From positions 1 through 48,451 of the forward strand of contig NZ_JAVRHO010000025.1 in assembly GCF_031846515.1 (NCBI RefSeq): a stretch of DNA of 48,451 nt, in the 5' to 3' direction. Every line of letters starts with the position of its first letter. The first letter of the stretch is position 1. Positions 33,966 through 43,154 of this stretch are shown one piece after another. The notes under the pieces were generated by a model. That model was not told the origin of the DNA and made no database searches. It saw only the letters and a list, made by a program, of their open reading frames with translations. The DNA comes from Autumnicola lenta. GTDB lineage: Bacteria; Bacteroidota; Bacteroidia; Flavobacteriales; Flavobacteriaceae. Both the position numbers and the translations under genes were made by a program.

Positions 33966-35888
33966 TTAATATCCCGGATTTTGATAAGCATCCTTTTCAG
34001 CTTCAGACATGTCAAGATCGTCTAACTGACCTTGAGGTATTGGTCTTAAGTAATGATAATCTTCAATAGTTCTGGTAAACGTCTCAGGATCGTGATCTGT
34101 AGCAGCATTGCCGGCAATAGTGTAAGTTCCTGCAAATTCAGCCCATTTTTGAGTACGCACCAGGTCCAACCATCTTTTTAGCTCTCCGTAGTACTCTCGT
34201 GACCGTTCCATTAGAATGTAGTCAATATCAATATCCATTGGAGTTGCAGCTACCAATTCATCACTAAAGTCTGCATTTCTTACTTCCTGTTCGCCATTAT
34301 CAAAGCGCCAATTTCCGGCACGAGCACGAATAACATTGATTAAATCGTAAGCAGAATAACTTCCGGATGCACCTTTAACTGCGGCTTCGGCAGCTACAAA
34401 GTAAAATTCCGAATATTTAGCTATAGGGAAAGGTCGCGTGAGTGCACCGTTCGGTTGTCCCAAACCACCTTGATTATCGGTACGATAGGTTCCATGTTTC
34501 CATAGGCCAGGATAAAACCTTCTGTTGATTTCATCTGGGTTTATAACATAATCAGCTCTGCCAGGGATTACTCCGCCACCAATATTAGCTCCGTTCACGT
34601 AGTCTACGTTTGGGTTATGTTCATCTAAAAATGAAACAACAGCATCACCGGGAGCTATTTCCAAATCATTAGCAGCCGTTAAAGTAGCTTCGGGTGAGCC
34701 GCCTTTATCCCAATTTCCTCTATAAGTGCTTACAAAAGTACCGTCATAACGGGAATCCATATCCTTATTATCAAAGGTTTCCGTTAATACTTCAACTGTA
34801 GGTGCCATTCGCGTCCAGGGTCTACCATAGCTTTGAGCTGCTTCACGTTGCACTGCTGCCACCCCGTCAACACTAATAGTTGTATAATTAGGTGTTGCCA
34901 TCCAGACTGCGATATTGGCACTACCACCCCCACCAGACCATCCTAAGTCTGCTCCATTGTATATCTGGCTTTCTTCAGTACGATCTGCATATAACATCCA
35001 CTCACTATTACGATCATTAGAACCGAGGTGTATATCATAATAATATTCCTGTAAAGCATAAGGGCCTGGATTTTCAATTCCTTCAACCGCCAGGTCATAA
35101 GCCTCCTGGAAATACCATTGCGCATCATGTCCGTCAGGATCTGTTCTGGAAGTTTCTGGATAAGTCGGGATGTTGTTTGGATTCTCTAACCACCACCCGT
35201 ACGTTAAGTAGGCTTTCGCTAATTCTAGCCGGGCAACGTTTTTGGTAACGGTTCCGGTTAATCGAGGATTTACAGGTAGATTGTTAACGGCTGTAATTAA
35301 ATCTGGAAATATAGCTCTGGTGTATACTTCAGGTACAGTATTACGTACTGAAGTTCTAACTGCATTGTTATTAAATTCTAATTCTCCTGAACCTAGATCT
35401 AATGGCACACCACCGTATTGCTGAACTAACGTAAAATAATTAAACGCACGGAAAAATCTGGCTTCTGCAATTAGAGATTCATCAAGGTCGACAGCCTCGG
35501 CATTTTCTATAATTCCACTGGCTGTATTAATAGCAGGAAAAACAGTGTTCCAGGAAATACCGGTTACATAGGTATCTGATTGTATAGCAGCACCAGCACC
35601 TGATAAATCTGGAACTATAAAGTTGTTATCAGCACTTTGAGCGTAGGTATATTCGTCGGTTCCTGTTTCTAAAAGACTAAAATAATATTCATGGCCGTAT
35701 AAGTACCTCATATTTTCGTATAAAAAGGTTATACCGCCCTGAACCCCAAGTTCAGTCTGAAAGAATCCCGGAGTAAAAACACTCCTTGGTTTCTCCTCTA
35801 GTATGTCTTCTGAACAAGATTGAAATCCTACTAGCAATACCATTGACAGTAGTCCAAATAGTCCAAATTTAGATTTAATCGTTCTCAT
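33966..35888 (-). CDS. SusD/RagB-family outer-membrane glycan-binding lipoprotein, pair 1
   Basis: Lipoprotein of 640 residues, lipobox Cys25 (GFQSC) followed by SEDILEEKP, the usual SusD start. The helical TPR-like core is seen in EARFFRAFNYFTLVQQYGGV (about residue 140-160) and the C-terminal SusD region in YILMERSREYYGELKRWLDL and YLRPIPQGQ. It caps the SusC transporter encoded just upstream (13-base gap) and helps to load oligosaccharide. No surface-binding protein or enzyme follows in the same unit. Substrate is inferred to be a xylan fragment from the operator upstream of susC 1. Confidence 0.95.
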   Translation of the reverse strand: MRTIKSKFGLFGLLSMVLLVGFQSCSEDILEEKPRSVFTPGFFQTELGVQGGITFLYENMRYLYGHEYYFSLLETGTDEYTYAQSADNNFIVPDLSGAGAAIQSDTYVTGISWNTVFPAINTASGIIENAEAVDLDESLIAEARFFRAFNYFTLVQQYGGVPLDLGSGELEFNNNAVRTSVRNTVPEVYTRAIFPDLITAVNNLPVNPRLTGTVTKNVARLELAKAYLTYGWWLENPNNIPTYPETSRTDPDGHDAQWYFQEAYDLAVEGIENPGPYALQEYYYDIHLGSNDRNSEWMLYADRTEESQIYNGADLGWSGGGGSANIAVWMATPNYTTISVDGVAAVQREAAQSYGRPWTRMAPTVEVLTETFDNKDMDSRYDGTFVSTYRGNWDKGGSPEATLTAANDLEIAPGDAVVSFLDEHNPNVDYVNGANIGGGVIPGRADYVINPDEINRRFYPGLWKHGTYRTDNQGGLGQPNGALTRPFPIAKYSEFYFVAAEAAVKGASGSYSAYDLINVIRARAGNWRFDNGEQEVRNADFSDELVAATPMDIDIDYILMERSREYYGELKRWLDLVRTQKWAEFAGTYTIAGNAATDHDPETFTRTIEDYHYLRPIPQGQLDDLDMSEAEKDAYQNPGY

Positions 35889-35901
35889 ATTTTTTTATTT
35901 T

Positions 35902-38900
35902 TTAAAATGAAATGTTTAATCCTAACAGAAAATTCCGTGTTGAGGGAACATTTGCTCCTATTGTTTGTATACCTGAAGAAATATTCCCTGTATTTACTGC
36001 AACGTTCTGGCGGTTTCCATTCCCATCAACTGCTGAATTTGTAATTTCTGGATCTAAACCAGATTCATCATGAAAAGGTGAAAAGAATACAAATGGATTC
36101 TGCGCAGAGGCGTAAAGTCTAATATTTTGCATTCCAATGTTGCTGGTTAAATCCCGGTCGAAATTATAACCTAAAGTCATGGCACGAATTTTCACGTAGG
36201 AGGCGTCAAATAAACCTAAAGTACTTCCGTATTTGGGATTATCCCCACTTTGAATTCCCCCTGGCGCCGGGAACCTGGCATCTGTGTTTGTAGGTGTCCA
36301 ATAATCCACATCAACATTGCCGCGTCGTCCGGTTAGTAAATTCAAGTACCCTGCACTTCCATACAATGTGCTATAAACAAGACCTCCACGTTGGAATGTT
36401 CCAATGATGTTTAAATCGAAATTTTTATAAGCTAAACGGGTATTAAAACCACCCTGAAAATCTGGTGTGGGATCCTGTATAATTCTATCATCAGCATTAA
36501 TCGCCCTAACTGGTGATCCATCTTCATTGAATTCTCCCGTATATCTTACCTTTACCATTCCAACATTGCCCCCCGGTTCGAGGATGTCCAGATATTGAAA
36601 AAGTGGATCAGATTCATTCCAGAGTCCAACATATTCCTGATCATAGATTACGTTAATAGGGGAACCAACAAACCAAAGCTGTCCTTCGTTTCTATCCTCT
36701 CCGGTAGCTAAAGAAACAATTTCATTCCTGTTATAATAAAGGTTTATACCTGCGTCCCATGTAAAACCATCGGGATTATTTATAATAGTACCATCAAGGG
36801 TAAATTCCATACCCTTATTTTGGGTTTCACCAATATTACTCGTTACGTTGCCTACACCAGATGTAGCCGGAAGTCCCAGACCATATAGTATATCACTGGT
36901 ATTTGTGATGTAATATTCTACAGCACCGGATATACGGTTGTTGAATAACCTGAAGTCCAGACCAAAGTTATAAGTCTCTGAAAACTCCCAACCTAAGGAG
37001 GGGTTAGGTAACTGGGACACAAAATAACCCTGAGCAAAAGTACTACCAAAGTTATAATTTCGTGTAGATAACCTTCCTTGAGTTGAATAAGGGGCTATCG
37101 CCTGGTTAGAAGTTTCCCCGTAACCAGCACGTAATTTCAGGAGTCCAATAGGATCAACGTTTTCCATAAAGCTTTCATTGGCTATATTCCATCCAACGGA
37201 AACTGCAGGATAGGTAACCCATTCATAACCGGGTGCTAAACGAGAGGAACCATCAGAACGCACTGTAGCAGTAAAGAGATAACGGTCATCATATTGATAC
37301 ATAACCCTACCCATGTAAGATAATAGCCCGCTAGCTGAGTAATTCGTTCCATAACCTAAAATATCTTCAGAAAGAGCTGTGTCTAAATTGTACCACAAGG
37401 ATTGTTCATTCGGGATATTTCGAACAGATAAATTTGAGTCATCATATTCAGTATGTTGAGCTGAAAATAATCCTACAAAGTTTACCTGGTGTTTATCAGC
37501 AAAAGTCCTGTCAAAGAGTAATTGGTTTTCAATAACATAATCTCTTGTATTAGAAGTGTTATAGCTTGCTGATGAAGGGTTAGTTTCATTAAAGCTGAAA
37601 ACCCCGCGACCTGTAAAATTCCCATCCCTGCTAGTGCGGAAATTGAGACCGGTATTAATGCGGAATTTTAACCCCTCAACCCAGGGTATTTTAACCTGAG
37701 CATATATGTTGTTATAGGAACCATAATCCAGTTGTTGATTTTTTCGGCCTTCCCCAATACGGTTTATCTCATTCCTTGTAGGGATCCAAATATCGTCAGC
37801 TTGAGTCTGACGTCGGACTGATGACAGAAAATTGCCATTTTCGTCATATGGACTTAATAACGGGGATGCAGCCAATACATCATATACACCAACAATACTA
37901 CTTGTATTATTGAAGTTCATTACCGAGTTTAAGCCAAAACTGAATAAGGAACCAACTTCCTGATCAACCTGAGCTCTTAATGAATATCTCTGAAAACTGT
38001 CTTCGGGCACAACCGACGTTTCTTTGAAATATCCCAGCCCTATATTATATGAACCTTTTTCAGAACCACCCTGGACACTCATATCGTGCGTAGTTTGAAG
38101 TCCTGTCCCGTATAAAAGGTCTTGCCAGTCAGTATTATTTCCAAGATCTTCGTCACCTGCTAGTCCGAAAATTGGAACCCCATCATTATTGGCCGCAACG
38201 TCAGCACGCAATTGGATTAGTTGAGCTGCATTCATCATAGGATATTTAGCAAAGACCTCTTTTATTGCATAGTAGGTATTATAAGAAAACGTTGCTTCCT
38301 GTCCTTCTCTTCCTGATTTTGTTGTAATCAGAATGACGCCATTTGCACCTCTGGAACCATAGATTGCTGTTGCAGAAGCATCCTTCAGTATATCGAGACT
38401 TTCGATATCATTAGAATTAATATCACTTAAACCACCGGCAAAAGGAATACCATTAAGCACAACTAAAGGATCATTGTTTCCCGAAAGCGAACGTACACCA
38501 CGAATACGAACCTGAGGAGCGGCACCAGGCCTGGTACTGGTTGTTGAGATATTCACACCAGCTGCACGACCTATTAGGGCTTCCTGAAAGTTTGCGGTCT
38601 TCACTTCATTTAATTCCTCTCCTTTAACGGAAACGACTGAACCTGTTACCGATTCTCTAGTTTGCGTACCATATCCTACAACAACAATCTCTTCAAGAGA
38701 TTCAGTATCTTCCTCCAGAGTTATATCGATTTCGGTGCGGCCGTTTACCGGTACTTCCTGTGGAGCAAAACCTATAAAGCTAAACTGAAGAGTGGCATCT
38801 GCAGGCACATTAGTAAGACTGTAATTTCCATCAAAATCTGTGGTTGTTCCGTTATTCGTGCCCTGCACCAGTACAGTTACCCCAGGTATAGGGCCTACGT

Positions 38901-39024
38901 CATCAGATACTGTTCCTGTTACTGTGGTAGTCTGTGCATAAGCACCAAAACCAATGATCAAAAATAAGAAGAAGAGAAATTTCTTCCAGAGGTGATTGTC
39001 AATAATCAGTAATTTTTCGTTCAT
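35902..39024 (-). CDS. SusC/RagA-family TonB-linked outer-membrane transporter, pair 1
   Basis: Protein of 1040 residues. Signal peptide ends near GAYAQ (about 30). A carboxypeptidase-regulatory-like domain follows (VTGTVSDDVGPIPGVTVLVQ), then the TonB-box/plug start EEIVVVGYGTQTRESVTGS, the plug motif IRGVRSLSGNNDPLVVLNG and DILKDASATAIYGSRGANG, and a 22-strand barrel ending in a short beta segment (FLLGLNISF). It imports oligosaccharides with the SusD encoded immediately downstream. It is clearly related to SusC 2 at 39977 over the N-terminal domain but diverges in the barrel. A LacI-type operator lies about 100 bases upstream of the start. Confidence 0.96.
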   Translation of the reverse strand: MNEKLLIIDNHLWKKFLFFLFLIIGFGAYAQTTTVTGTVSDDVGPIPGVTVLVQGTNNGTTTDFDGNYSLTNVPADATLQFSFIGFAPQEVPVNGRTEIDITLEEDTESLEEIVVVGYGTQTRESVTGSVVSVKGEELNEVKTANFQEALIGRAAGVNISTTSTRPGAAPQVRIRGVRSLSGNNDPLVVLNGIPFAGGLSDINSNDIESLDILKDASATAIYGSRGANGVILITTKSGREGQEATFSYNTYYAIKEVFAKYPMMNAAQLIQLRADVAANNDGVPIFGLAGDEDLGNNTDWQDLLYGTGLQTTHDMSVQGGSEKGSYNIGLGYFKETSVVPEDSFQRYSLRAQVDQEVGSLFSFGLNSVMNFNNTSSIVGVYDVLAASPLLSPYDENGNFLSSVRRQTQADDIWIPTRNEINRIGEGRKNQQLDYGSYNNIYAQVKIPWVEGLKFRINTGLNFRTSRDGNFTGRGVFSFNETNPSSASYNTSNTRDYVIENQLLFDRTFADKHQVNFVGLFSAQHTEYDDSNLSVRNIPNEQSLWYNLDTALSEDILGYGTNYSASGLLSYMGRVMYQYDDRYLFTATVRSDGSSRLAPGYEWVTYPAVSVGWNIANESFMENVDPIGLLKLRAGYGETSNQAIAPYSTQGRLSTRNYNFGSTFAQGYFVSQLPNPSLGWEFSETYNFGLDFRLFNNRISGAVEYYITNTSDILYGLGLPATSGVGNVTSNIGETQNKGMEFTLDGTIINNPDGFTWDAGINLYYNRNEIVSLATGEDRNEGQLWFVGSPINVIYDQEYVGLWNESDPLFQYLDILEPGGNVGMVKVRYTGEFNEDGSPVRAINADDRIIQDPTPDFQGGFNTRLAYKNFDLNIIGTFQRGGLVYSTLYGSAGYLNLLTGRRGNVDVDYWTPTNTDARFPAPGGIQSGDNPKYGSTLGLFDASYVKIRAMTLGYNFDRDLTSNIGMQNIRLYASAQNPFVFFSPFHDESGLDPEITNSAVDGNGNRQNVAVNTGNISSGIQTIGANVPSTRNFLLGLNISF

Positions 39025-39125
39025 AATTTAGTATTTAATATTTTTTAGTGATGGAAATTGTATAAGTGCAAAAAAAGCTCGTAATTAATTTTAAAAGTGG
39101 ATAAATATACAGAATTATTTTTGTG

Positions 39126-39141
39126 GCGCAATCGGTTGTGT
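39126..39141. promoter_or_regulatory. LacI-family operator, site 3
   Basis: GCGCAATCGGTTGTGT shares GCAATCGGTTG with site 1 (10676) and keeps near-symmetric arms. On the minus strand a TAATTCTG (39107-39114) can serve as the -7 element of susC 1, so the operator sits over or just upstream of the promoter. Confidence 0.7.
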
Positions 39142-39851
39142 TAATAAATAATGTTTTTTTACAACTTTAACATAATAGTATAGGCATGAATGGAATAACC
39201 TTACTGACAATTGATGTACATGATAATTTTTTGGATATGAATTGATTAAAATGTTTGTTTGGTACATAAGCAACTTAATTCCTAGAAGATTTTAACTAGG
39301 CCTCCAGTGAGCTTCCATGTTTGAGTTGCCTACTGTTGTTGAATTTTTCCCGCGAATTTATCTAAGGTGTAGCTTGCATAAGGAAATGTCTACTATGGTT
39401 CTTGAAATTAACTAAAGAACAGTCGCCCTCTTTATCTATTTAATGAATGGGGTAAACACCACAGCCCCGAAAATCCAAAAAAATTTTAATTCTCAAGTTT
39501 ACCATCACATTCTCTAAAGGCTATGTAAAAATTTCATTGAAATTAAAATTTTCTGGCGTGCTATTTATATATGGGAAGCAAGTTTATAAAATACTTTTGT
39601 CTGATAGTAATGACTTCCTGATAAGAGCTTTTGTGTATTCCCTTAATTGGAATAAGAAATTCCGGGAGATTAGAAATCTGCAGAATTTGAACAAGATGGT
39701 AAAGATTGTCACTAAAAAGATGCTTGACATCGTAGTAATTACAGGCAATGCTTCAAAATTTATGGAGAGTTGCAACAAAATTGTTACTGCAATTGGACGA
39801 GGTCAGATATATTTGTTATTAAAATTTTAAGAGTTTTAAATATAATTCATC

Positions 39852-39867
39852 AATCAATCGATTTCGT
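39852..39867. promoter_or_regulatory. Degenerate LacI-type operator upstream of susC 2
   Basis: AATCAATCGATTTCGT matches site 2 (26271) at 13 of 16 positions, including the central CAATCGATT. It lies 110 bases upstream of susC 2. The outer arm is poor, so binding may be weak or absent. Confidence 0.4.
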
Positions 39868-39976
39868 AAGTCAGAATAACTTTTGCTTAAAATAGGATCA
39901 CCTACAGCAAAAAATCATCAGTATAATTTAATTTTTCTCACAATCATCTAAATTCCTTAATAAAATAAATTCGACA

Positions 39977-42900
39977 ATGACAAATCATTTAATTAGTGTA
40001 TTAAGCTCAGGAATTCGAAGTTTTCATCTCTTCGTTGTAATGAGCCTGATTAGTTTTACAGCGTTTGCGCAAAATACAGTGACAGGAACTGTTACCGATG
40101 AAAACGGACCGGTACCGGGAGTAACCGTTATGGTAAAGGGGACCAGCAATGGAGTTGTTACAGATTTTGATGGTAATTATGCCATCAATAATGTTCCCTC
40201 AGATGGGGTGCTTGTTTTTAGTTTTGTAGGTTTTCAAACTAAAGAGGTGCCGGTCAATGGCCAACGCCAGATTAATACAACTTTAGAAACAGATGTATCT
40301 TCCTTAGATGAAGTTGTTGTTGTTGGTTATGGCACCATGAAACGAAGTGATGTTACTGGAGCAGTTGTTTCTGTTTCGGAAGATGCAATTGAAGAATCTA
40401 TTCCTACAACAATAGATCAGGTCCTACAGGGTCGTGCTGCGGGGGTACAGATACAGCAAAATAGTGGAGCACCTGGAGCCAGTTCCTCCATCCGTATTCG
40501 TGGTATAAGTTCGATTACAGGTTCAAATGAACCAATTTTTGTAATTGACGGTGTTATTGTTGACAGTAACACGGGACAAACCGGACAGAATGCCTTTGCA
40601 TCCATTAACCCTTCTGATATCGTATCCATAGACATCTTAAAAGATGCTTCTGCAACTGCTATTTATGGTTCCAGGGCGGCAAATGGTGTTATTCTCATTA
40701 CGACTAAACGAGGTAAGGATGGTGAAGCGACTATTAACCTTAACAGTTATATTGGTTTTCAGGAGCTACCAAGACAATTAGATTTACTAAATCTTCAGGA
40801 ATATGCCATACATAGAAACACAAGAGCAGATTTAGGGATTGTGCAGCAGGACGATACTTTTATACGCCCAGATTTGTTAGGTGAAGGAACTGACTGGCAG
40901 GATGAAATGTTTACCAGGGCAATGATGCAGAGCCATAACCTTTCTGTAACTGGTGGTAATGAAAAAACCACTTATGCAATGACTATAGGTTACCTGGACC
41001 AGGAAGGAATAGCACTGGGTTCTTCTTTTGATCGACTTAACTTAAGAGGTGTTTTTGATTCGCAGGTAAAGGATTTTTTAAAAGTTGGAATAAATTTTGC
41101 CTTTAATACTATAAACCAAAATACAACATTTTCAGATCAGTCATTAATTCTCACAGCACTTAAGCAAACACCAAATGTTGCAGTACGTAATGCTGAAGGT
41201 ACTTTTGATGGTCCCGTTACAGACGAATTTGTGCAGAACAATCCCGTAGGTTTGGCAAGTATTAGAGAAAACCGTAGCGAAAGTGCAGGAATTAGAGCAA
41301 ATACTTTTGCTGAACTTGATATAATAGAAGGTTTAAAACTTAGATCGGAATATTCTATTGATTATGGAGTGTCCAATGGATATACATTTAACCCGTCTTA
41401 CACTTTTGGAGCAATTGTAAATGAGGTGAGAGAAGGTACGAGAACAAAAAGCTACAACAAGTATTTTAACTTTCGGAATGTATTGACCTATGATCGTGCA
41501 TTTGGCAATCATAGTGTAAATGCAATACTTGGTCAGGAATATCAGGAAACATTTTGGGAAAACCTGTACGGTTATCGGTCCGGATATTTAACAAATGGAG
41601 CAACAGATTTAAATGCAGGCGATGCCACAACTGCGAGAAATTCCAATGCTAGTTATACGAGTGCTATAAGTTCTTATTTTGCCCGGGCTTTCTATTCATT
41701 TGATGAACGCTATTTGTTGACTGCCACCTTGCGTTATGATGGTTCTTCTCAATTTGCCACAGAAAATCGATGGGGATGGTTCCCTTCTGCTGCATTGGCG
41801 TGGAGAATTTCCAATGAAGAATTTCTTGAGGACAATGAATACATAAACAATTTAAAATTGCGCCTGGGTTATGGAGCCGTGGGTAACCAAAGTGTTCCTA
41901 ACTATGCTTTTACATCTATTTATGGAGCATCAGCAACTCCTTTTGGAGCAGGGCTGTTAGCTTCAAACACTGCTAACCCAGATCTGCAATGGGAGACCAC
42001 TTATTCAGGCAACATTGGTCTGGATCTTAATATGTTCAACAACCGTATTGAATTTATTGCAGATGTTTACCACAAGAGGACAGATGATTTATTACTTTTG
42101 GCTCCTTATCCAGATTATTCCGGAACTTCCGGTATAGGCGCTACATCTGCTCCTTATGTAAACATAGGATCCCTTGAGAACAAAGGAATAGAATTAACCC
42201 TGAACACAGTTAACGTAGATGCAGGTGATTTTTCCTGGAGGACCAACCTTGTATTTACCTTAAACAGAAATGAAGTTCAGGCACTGGCCACCGAGACTGG
42301 TATCTTAAACAGAACCCTGCAGCAGGGATCAGATGTAACTATCGTCACAAGAACTGCAGTCGGTCAGCCTATTGGTCAGTTTTATGGCTACAAAGTAATT
42401 GGTCGTTTTGAAGATGCCACAGATTTTTATTACAGAGATGAGGATGGTGAAGTGGTGCCTACGGCTTTACCTGAAGACATGGAAATTGGCGAAAATGGGG
42501 TTTGGATTGGAGATTATATCTTTAAAGATGTAAATGAAGATGGCGTTATTAATGAACAGGATCGTGATTATATTGGTAATCCACATCCTGACTTTAGTTA
42601 CGGTATTGGAAACTCTTTTACATATAAAGGATTTGATCTAAACATACAATTATCAGGTGTTTATGGAAATGAAGTGGTGAATTACCAAAGGCGGTTTTTA
42701 GAAAATCCTCGTGAAAACACTAATTTATTACAGTCAGCTCTTGGTTATGCCGAGTTAGGACTTATCGATCCCGATGGACCAAATGATTATCGCAATGTTC
42801 AAATAGTAGACGGGGACCAGTATATGCCAAGGATTGCAGCTTCTTCAGCAGCCTCCACCTCAAATTTTAGGTATAGTGACAGGTTCCTGGAGGATGGCTC

Positions 42901-43141
42901 TTATTTGCGTATTCAGAATATTTCCTTTGGATATAATCTGCCACGTGATTTTGTTGAGCGTTTTGGACTTAGCAACTTTAAAATATACACGAACCTACAG
43001 AACGTGTATACTTTTACAAATTATTCCGGGTTTGACCCGGAAGTAGGATCAATTAATCAGGATGCCCTTTTAACGGGTATAGACAATGGTCGTTATCCTT
43101 CCCCACGTGTATATACAGTAGGGCTTAATGTGAATTTTTAA
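39977..43141 (+). CDS. SusC/RagA-family TonB-linked outer-membrane transporter, pair 2
   Basis: Protein of 1054 residues, signal peptide ending near FTAFAQ (about 31). Carboxypeptidase-regulatory-like domain (VTGTVTDENGPVPGVTVMVK), plug start DEVVVVGYGTMKRSDVTGA, plug motifs IRIRGISSITGSNEPIFVID and DILKDASATAIYGSRAANG, then the barrel, ending VYTVGLNVNF with the terminal aromatic residue typical of outer-membrane barrels. It is followed after 13 bases by susD 2, a TIG-domain binding protein and a CBM-interrupted GH10; this four-gene order is that of characterised Bacteroides xylan loci. The substrate is therefore most likely xylo-oligosaccharide. Confidence 0.97.
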   Translation: MTNHLISVLSSGIRSFHLFVVMSLISFTAFAQNTVTGTVTDENGPVPGVTVMVKGTSNGVVTDFDGNYAINNVPSDGVLVFSFVGFQTKEVPVNGQRQINTTLETDVSSLDEVVVVGYGTMKRSDVTGAVVSVSEDAIEESIPTTIDQVLQGRAAGVQIQQNSGAPGASSSIRIRGISSITGSNEPIFVIDGVIVDSNTGQTGQNAFASINPSDIVSIDILKDASATAIYGSRAANGVILITTKRGKDGEATINLNSYIGFQELPRQLDLLNLQEYAIHRNTRADLGIVQQDDTFIRPDLLGEGTDWQDEMFTRAMMQSHNLSVTGGNEKTTYAMTIGYLDQEGIALGSSFDRLNLRGVFDSQVKDFLKVGINFAFNTINQNTTFSDQSLILTALKQTPNVAVRNAEGTFDGPVTDEFVQNNPVGLASIRENRSESAGIRANTFAELDIIEGLKLRSEYSIDYGVSNGYTFNPSYTFGAIVNEVREGTRTKSYNKYFNFRNVLTYDRAFGNHSVNAILGQEYQETFWENLYGYRSGYLTNGATDLNAGDATTARNSNASYTSAISSYFARAFYSFDERYLLTATLRYDGSSQFATENRWGWFPSAALAWRISNEEFLEDNEYINNLKLRLGYGAVGNQSVPNYAFTSIYGASATPFGAGLLASNTANPDLQWETTYSGNIGLDLNMFNNRIEFIADVYHKRTDDLLLLAPYPDYSGTSGIGATSAPYVNIGSLENKGIELTLNTVNVDAGDFSWRTNLVFTLNRNEVQALATETGILNRTLQQGSDVTIVTRTAVGQPIGQFYGYKVIGRFEDATDFYYRDEDGEVVPTALPEDMEIGENGVWIGDYIFKDVNEDGVINEQDRDYIGNPHPDFSYGIGNSFTYKGFDLNIQLSGVYGNEVVNYQRRFLENPRENTNLLQSALGYAELGLIDPDGPNDYRNVQIVDGDQYMPRIAASSAASTSNFRYSDRFLEDGSYLRIQNISFGYNLPRDFVERFGLSNFKIYTNLQNVYTFTNYSGFDPEVGSINQDALLTGIDNGRYPSPRVYTVGLNVNF

Positions 43142-43154
43142 AAAAAAATATACT

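Larger units (their letters stand above)
39025..39976. other. 952-base divergent regulatory region between two susCD pairs
   Basis: The region holds the operator at 39126 near susC 1 and a degenerate operator at 39852 near susC 2. Between them lies AT-rich sequence with an open frame at 39537-39830 (TTG start, no recognised family, also open on the opposite strand), which I do not call a gene. I see no RNA gene or repeat. Confidence 0.5.

Noticed and set aside
39537..39830. 97-codon open frame between the two susC genes
   Set aside because: It needs a TTG start, has no recognisable domain or promoter, and the opposite strand is open too; AT-rich chance frame is more likely.
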